Source: Kitasatospora aureofaciens (lineage in GTDB: Bacteria > Actinomycetota > Actinomycetes > Streptomycetales > Streptomycetaceae). From it: a stretch of 64,000 nucleotides of DNA. Position 1 is the first letter of the stretch; every line of letters begins with the position of its first letter. The notes under the pieces are model-generated. The model saw only the letters and a program-made list of their open reading frames with translations. It was not told where the DNA came from and searched no databases. Positions 60,649-64,000 of this stretch are shown one piece after another. The DNA is taken from positions 310,001 to 374,000 of the forward strand of contig NZ_JAHTKP010000001.1 in NCBI RefSeq assembly GCF_019192735.1. The letters run 5' to 3'. A program made the position numbers and the translations under genes.

Positions 60649-61349
60649 TGCCGCCCGTCCTGCTCGCCGTCGCCCACGGCAGCCGCGACCCGGCGGCCTC
60701 CGCCACAATCCGGGCCTTGCTGCGACGGGTTCGCGTGCTGCGGCCCGAACTGACCGTCCGCTGCTGCTTCCTGGACCTCGCCGAGCCCTCGCTCTCCGAC
60801 GCCCTCGCCCAACTCGCGGGCAGCAGACCGATCCTAGTGCCGATACTCCTCAGCACCGGCTACCACCTGCGCGTCGACCTCCCGGCCGCCCTCGCCACCG
60901 CCGGCCTCCCCCTCTCCCACCTCGCCCCCGTCCTGGGCCCACACCCCCTGCTGGCCGAAGCACTGGCCGACCGCCTGGCAGAATCCGGTGCCACCCCCAA
61001 CGCCCCAGTCGTCCTAGCGGCAGCCGGCTCCTCCGACCCGGCCGCAGCCGAAGACACCGCAAGGATGGCGCATCTGCTAGCCACGCACCTGGGCCGCCCC
61101 GTCATCCCAGCCCACCTGTCAGCGGCCACCCCCACCCCCCACGAGGCCGTGGCCGCCCTCCAAACCGCCGGCCACCGCGAGGTCGCAGTAGCCACCTACC
61201 TCCTGGCCCCCGGCTTCTTCGCCCGCCGAGCCGTGACAACGACGGCGACGTGGACGAGCCCTCCACTGGCCGCCCACGACGCAATAGCCCGCCTGATCCT
61301 CCACCGCTACGACGAAGCGCGCGCTCCCCTCGCCCTGGCCGCCGCCTGA
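60648..61349 (+). CDS. sirohydrochlorin chelatase
   Basis: A 233-aa chelatase of the CbiX/SirB class. LLAVAHGSRDPAASATIRALLRR holds the metal-binding His and the typical start. LVPILLSTGYHLRVDLP has the second His, and a related second half follows (VVLAAAGSSDPAAAEDTARMA, TYLLAPGFFARRA). It inserts iron into sirohydrochlorin to make the siroheme needed by NirB. ATG 60648 overlaps the nnaR stop (TGATG), so the two are coupled. Confidence 0.92.
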   Translation: MPPVLLAVAHGSRDPAASATIRALLRRVRVLRPELTVRCCFLDLAEPSLSDALAQLAGSRPILVPILLSTGYHLRVDLPAALATAGLPLSHLAPVLGPHPLLAEALADRLAESGATPNAPVVLAAAGSSDPAAAEDTARMAHLLATHLGRPVIPAHLSAATPTPHEAVAALQTAGHREVAVATYLLAPGFFARRAVTTTATWTSPPLAAHDAIARLILHRYDEARAPLALAAA

Positions 61350-61351
61350 CG

Positions 61352-61549
61352 TTACGCCGTCAGGTGGTCGAACTCCCCCGCTTTGACGCCGCATATGAAG
61401 GCGCGGAGCGTGTCAGGCGTGGTGGTGATGACGCTGTCCGGGTCGTCGCTCTCGCGGATTTTGATGGCGCCGTCGGCGGTTGCTGAGACATACACGCAGT
61501 TGGCGGCGTCGCCACTGAACGAGGACTTCTGCCAATTGTGAACGGCCAT
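61352..61549 (-). CDS. DUF397 protein, partner of the XRE regulator
   Basis: A 65-aa DUF397 protein: WQKSSFSGDAANCVYV and IKIRESDDPDSVITTTPDTLRAFICGVKAGEFDHL. In streptomycetes DUF397 genes sit beside XRE/DUF5753 regulators (the WhiJ family) and are thought to modulate them during development or antibiotic production. It starts 14 bases after the regulator gene ends. Confidence 0.9.
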   Translation of the reverse strand: MAVHNWQKSSFSGDAANCVYVSATADGAIKIRESDDPDSVITTTPDTLRAFICGVKAGEFDHLTA

Positions 61550-61562
61550 ACTCGGTCCTGTC

Positions 61563-62414
61563 TCAGATCCTCTGGGCGATGCGGCGGATGAGGTCACGGG
61601 ATGCGTCCGGCTGAAGCGCACTCACCTCCAACCGGTCCATCACAGCCCGATACTTGATCAACTGCGGCTCGGTGTCAATGAACTCCGATCTGTCGCCATC
61701 GACCTGGACACTGTCCAATCGTGCGACCTCGGCGTTGAAGTACACAATCCCGGCGCCGGAGCTGGGGTAGCTCCCGGTGCCGAACGGGATCACCCGCAGG
61801 TCGATGTGCGGCCGCTCGCTCGCGGTCAGCAGATATTCCAGCTGCCCACGGGCAACCTTCGGACCGCCGAAGCCCATGCGCAAGGCGGCCTCGTGGACGA
61901 CAGCGGACAGCGGGATCGGCTGCTCGCCATAGATCACTGCCTGCCGTTTGATGCGATGGGAGACGAGATGTTCCACCTCTGGCGGCGAGAAGGGTGGGAC
62001 GACATCCCGAAAGAGTGCGCGAGCGTGTTCCGGGGTCTGGAGGAGTCCAGGGATGTGAATCGCGGAAGCGATCCGCATTGATTGCGCATGGTGTTCGAGT
62101 ACGGCCAGGTCAAGCGCTCCGGCCGGAAGGATCTCGCGGTACTCCTCCCACCATCCCCTCGTGCGGCCGCCGGTCATGCGGGTCAGCGCGTCGATCAGGG
62201 CGTCATCCGCGCAGCCATAGAGGCGCGCCAGGGCCCGTACCCGGTCCGCGCTCACCGGGTATCCCCCGGATTCGATGTTGCTGATGCGGGACTGCTGGGT
62301 ACCGTGCAGTTCCCCGGCACGCGTGACCGACAGCCCTGCCTGCTCGCGCAACCGGCGCAACTCCGCGCCGAGTCGCCGCTGCCGGATGCTCGGTGGGATC
62401 TTGCTGGGCGGCAT
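61563..62414 (-). CDS. XRE-type regulator with DUF5753 domain, WhiJ-like
   Basis: A 283-aa regulator. The HTH is RRLGAELRRLREQAGLSVTRAGELHGTQQSRISNIESGGYPVS. The DUF5753 domain follows: IHIPGLLQTPEHARALFRDVVPPFSPPEVEHLVSHRIKRQAVIYGEQPIPLSAVVHEAALRM shows its hallmark GLLQTxxYAR-like and R-Q-x-V pattern. These proteins are usually repressors that work with a DUF397 partner, here encoded directly downstream. Inverted CCTTTGG/CCAAAGG sequences about 44 bases upstream could be its operator. Confidence 0.92.
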   Translation of the reverse strand: MPPSKIPPSIRQRRLGAELRRLREQAGLSVTRAGELHGTQQSRISNIESGGYPVSADRVRALARLYGCADDALIDALTRMTGGRTRGWWEEYREILPAGALDLAVLEHHAQSMRIASAIHIPGLLQTPEHARALFRDVVPPFSPPEVEHLVSHRIKRQAVIYGEQPIPLSAVVHEAALRMGFGGPKVARGQLEYLLTASERPHIDLRVIPFGTGSYPSSGAGIVYFNAEVARLDSVQVDGDRSEFIDTEPQLIKYRAVMDRLEVSALQPDASRDLIRRIAQRI

Positions 62415-62457
62415 CCGCTGCTCCCTTCCCTCGCTCGCCGTGGCCGGCGCCGTTCAT

Positions 62458-62492
62458 CCTTTGGAGTGGCGATGCCATGGATTCCCCAAAGG
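62458..62492. promoter_or_regulatory. CCTTTGG/CCAAAGG inverted repeat upstream of the XRE gene
   Basis: CCTTTGG at 62458 and CCAAAGG at 62486 are separated by 21 bases in the divergent promoter between the XRE gene and the 108-aa gene. ACTACC occurs twice just beyond, 11 bp apart. Confidence 0.35.
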
Positions 62493-62604
62493 CAATGGAC
62501 TACATACTACCGGCCGACTACCTTTGATCCTGCGTCAGGAATGCCGTGCTGCTCGTGGTGGTGGCAGCGCCGCGTCCCAACTCCCTTTCATGTAGGAGAC
62601 TTCC

Positions 62605-62931
62605 ATGACCGCTGCGCCCTCGCCAAACCCCCGCGTACCCTTCGACCAGGAGCTGTGCGGGCTCGTGCTCGACACCGCGCCCCGCCTGTTCGCCGTCGTC
62701 CAGGTGTGCGGGGATGGCCTTGCGGACGCCGACGGGTGGGTCGTGGCCTGGGGGCTCGCCGACAGCGACGGCCCGGCCCACGTGATCGGCATCGACGGGC
62801 GGGCGCGCATGACCCTCGCGTCTCCCGAGCGAGCCGTGCGTCACTTCGCCGGGCGGCCGGGGATCACCGCACGGCTGGTCTGGCTCGCGCAGCCGAGTGC
62901 CGCCGCGATGGATCGGGCCGAAGCCGCCTGA
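62605..62931 (+). CDS. 108-aa protein of unknown function, linked to the WhiJ-like pair
   Basis: Starts MTAAPSPNPRVPFDQELCGL after a strong ribosome site (TAGGAGA). A central strand-rich part (LFAVVQVCGDGLADADGWVVAWGLADSDGPAHVIG) and a C-terminal helix (SPERAVRHFAGRPGITARLVWL) suggest a small alpha/beta fold. Proteins of this type are often encoded beside XRE/DUF397 pairs in streptomycetes. It has no known function. Two strong hairpins follow its stop. Confidence 0.7.
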   Translation: MTAAPSPNPRVPFDQELCGLVLDTAPRLFAVVQVCGDGLADADGWVVAWGLADSDGPAHVIGIDGRARMTLASPERAVRHFAGRPGITARLVWLAQPSAAAMDRAEAA

Positions 62932-62956
62932 TTCGAAAATCCCCCGTTCCGCGTTG

Positions 62957-62997
62957 GGGTGGGCGGGCCCGCGTCTTGGACGCGGGCCCGCCCACCC
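62957..62997. terminator. 19-bp GC-rich hairpin
   Basis: Bases 62957-62975 pair perfectly with 62979-62997 around a TTG loop. It begins 25 bases after the stop of the 108-aa gene and is probably its terminator. Confidence 0.8.
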
Positions 62998-63030
62998 ATC
63001 CGTTCCAGCTCGCCCCACAGCGCATGCCGT

Positions 63031-63073
63031 CCTCTGCGTAGGAAGTCGGCCTGGCCGACTTCCTACGCAGAGG
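63031..63073. repeat. AAGTCGG hairpin repeat, copy 4
   Basis: A 21-bp arm, containing GCGTAGGAAGTCGGCC, and its perfect complement are separated by one T. The core matches copies 1 and 2; the outer stem differs on both sides in a paired way. Confidence 0.9.
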
Positions 63074-63198
63074 GTCCGAACAATGCCGCCGCCCAGGATC
63101 AGATGGGCGATGCCCCGCGAGGGCAGAAACACGCCGAAGACGGGTTGCGACTGCTTCGTTTATTGCGAATAATTCGAATAGGACACTGGAGGGAAGCC

Positions 63199-63663
63199 AT
63201 GGGAACTGTCACAGGCAGGAAGATCGAACCTGGCATCGTCGACGCAGGTGATGCTCGGCGTGCCCTCAGCCGGATCACCGACTACCTCTCGCGCACAGCT
63301 CAGAGCAACAAGGACATCGAGGTCCACCTCGAAACAGGAGCGCACGACGAGGCTCTTGTGCTCCCTAGGCCTGTGGCTGAGATGTTCGCCTCGATGTTGG
63401 CGGCCCTCGCCAACGGACAGGGTGTCCAGATCATCCCGGTCGATGCCGAGCTGACCACTCAGCAGGCTGCCGACATGCTGAACGTCTCCCGCCCGTACCT
63501 CATCGGGCTGCTGGAGTCCGGGAAGATCCCTTACAGGCTCGTGGGTCGGCACCGCCGCATCCGTGTCGATGCTCTTCGCCAGTACCTTCGCGAGGACGAT
63601 GCGGCACGAAAGGACGCCGCCGACGAACTCATGCGCTTGGACCAGGAGCTGGGACTGCTCTGA
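63199..63663 (+). CDS. excisionase/MerR-type HTH protein, probable antitoxin
   Basis: A 154-aa protein. The N-terminal 85 residues look like a small dimerisation or partner-binding domain. The C-terminal part holds an excisionase-type HTH, LTTQQAADMLNVSRPYLIGLLESGKIPYRLVGRHRRIRVDALRQYL. GGAGGG precedes ATG 63199. The gene ends one base before a PIN-domain gene, the usual order for this class of antitoxin-toxin pair. Codon use is less GC-rich than in the surrounding genes, which hints at transfer. Confidence 0.85.
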   Translation: MGTVTGRKIEPGIVDAGDARRALSRITDYLSRTAQSNKDIEVHLETGAHDEALVLPRPVAEMFASMLAALANGQGVQIIPVDAELTTQQAADMLNVSRPYLIGLLESGKIPYRLVGRHRRIRVDALRQYLREDDAARKDAADELMRLDQELGLL

Positions 63664-63664
63664 C

Positions 63665-64000
63665 ATGGCCTTCGTCGTCATCTATGACGCGTGCGTGCTG
63701 TACCCCAACACCCTGAGGGATCTCCTCATGCGTGTCTCGCTAAGGGGACTTGTGCGCGCGCAATGGACTGACACCATCCTTGACGAGGTTGACCGCAACC
63801 TCATCAAGGACTTTCAGATCCCTCCGGAGAGGCTCCAGCGACGTCGGGAGCTAATGAATCAGGCGGTCCGTGACTGTCTCGTCACGGGGTTCGAGTCCCT
63901 GATCGAAGGGCTCAAGCTCCCGGATCCCGATGATCGACATGTATTGGCTGCGGCGATCAGGGCAGGAGCCCAAGTGATCGTCACCAACAATCGAAAGGAC
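63665..64000 (+). CDS. PIN-domain ribonuclease toxin (3' end cut by window)
   Basis: 112 codons are visible. MAFVVIYDACVLYPNTLRDLL carries the first acidic PIN residue, TDTILDEVDRNL the second, and PDPDDRHVLAAAI plus VIVTNN the third and fourth. This matches VapC-like toxins that cleave RNA, with the preceding HTH protein as antitoxin. The start lies one base after the antitoxin stop. The remainder of the gene lies beyond the window. GC content is lower than nearby. Confidence 0.87.
   Translation, partial: MAFVVIYDACVLYPNTLRDLLMRVSLRGLVRAQWTDTILDEVDRNLIKDFQIPPERLQRRRELMNQAVRDCLVTGFESLIEGLKLPDPDDRHVLAAAIRAGAQVIVTNNRKD

Overview
High-GC actinomycete DNA, almost certainly from Streptomycetaceae (Streptomyces or Kitasatospora). 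Third-position GC is extreme, GTG starts and GGAGG-type ribosome sites are common, stops and starts often overlap (ATGA, GTGA), and several gene sets are typical of the family: nickel-responsive Fe-SOD, katG beside a Fur regulator, a nasA-nirBD nitrate locus with NnaR, and a WhiJ-type XRE/DUF397 pair. No rRNA, tRNA, CRISPR array or transposase was recognised.

Layout. 1-6.9 kb: CYTH protein, methyltransferase, cis-prenyltransferase, a PadR regulator with membrane proteins on both sides, Fe-SOD with a Nur box, and a stand-alone tsaD. 7.1-12.9 kb: a compact class II lanthipeptide locus on the minus strand, with a 59-aa precursor (lanA) followed by lanM and an ABC exporter; lanA and the exporter share an upstream motif. 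13.3-19.1 kb: a glycine-rich small protein, a broken FtsX-type permease, its ATPase and a divergent two-component system. 19.2-23.0 kb: katG, fur and an NAD(P)-binding oxidoreductase. 23.1-32.4 kb: a galactose and alpha-galactoside locus (galK, galT, DeoR and LacI regulators, GH36 enzyme, sugar ABC importer) with recognisable operators.

32.4-36.6 kb is a small-gene region: two Imm50-like genes, a secreted four-cysteine protein, short proteins, lysA, and three copies of an unusual hairpin repeat whose fourth copy lies at 63.0 kb. 36.9-39.8 kb: kdpB without kdpA or kdpC, next to a USP-like gene, with three copies of a GTCAGG-N5-GTCAAG direct repeat. 40-44.9 kb: an esterase and a two-gene xanthine-dehydrogenase-type enzyme. 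45.09-45.27 kb: an M-box (magnesium) riboswitch followed not by a transporter but by small genes (a 24-aa ORF, a 78-aa protein, an orphan winged-helix protein, a small membrane protein and a VOC protein). 47.5-51.4 kb: a large secreted beta-propeller protein, a membrane protein and a lipoprotein cupredoxin. 51.6-61.3 kb: narK-nirD-nirB-oxidoreductase-nasA on the minus strand, divergent from nnaR and a sirohydrochlorin chelatase. 61.4-64.0 kb: XRE/DUF397 regulator pair, a small protein, and an HTH antitoxin/PIN toxin pair that runs off the window.

Two themes recur. First, small repeats sit exactly at gene starts and ends (lanA end, permease end, GH36 start, nirB start, lacI start, the lipobox, nasA tail), usually in units divisible by three. 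Second, several promoters carry evenly phased short repeats that look like operators. The best candidates for something not previously described are the lanthipeptide locus, the covarying hairpin family, and the M-box-controlled small gene cluster.
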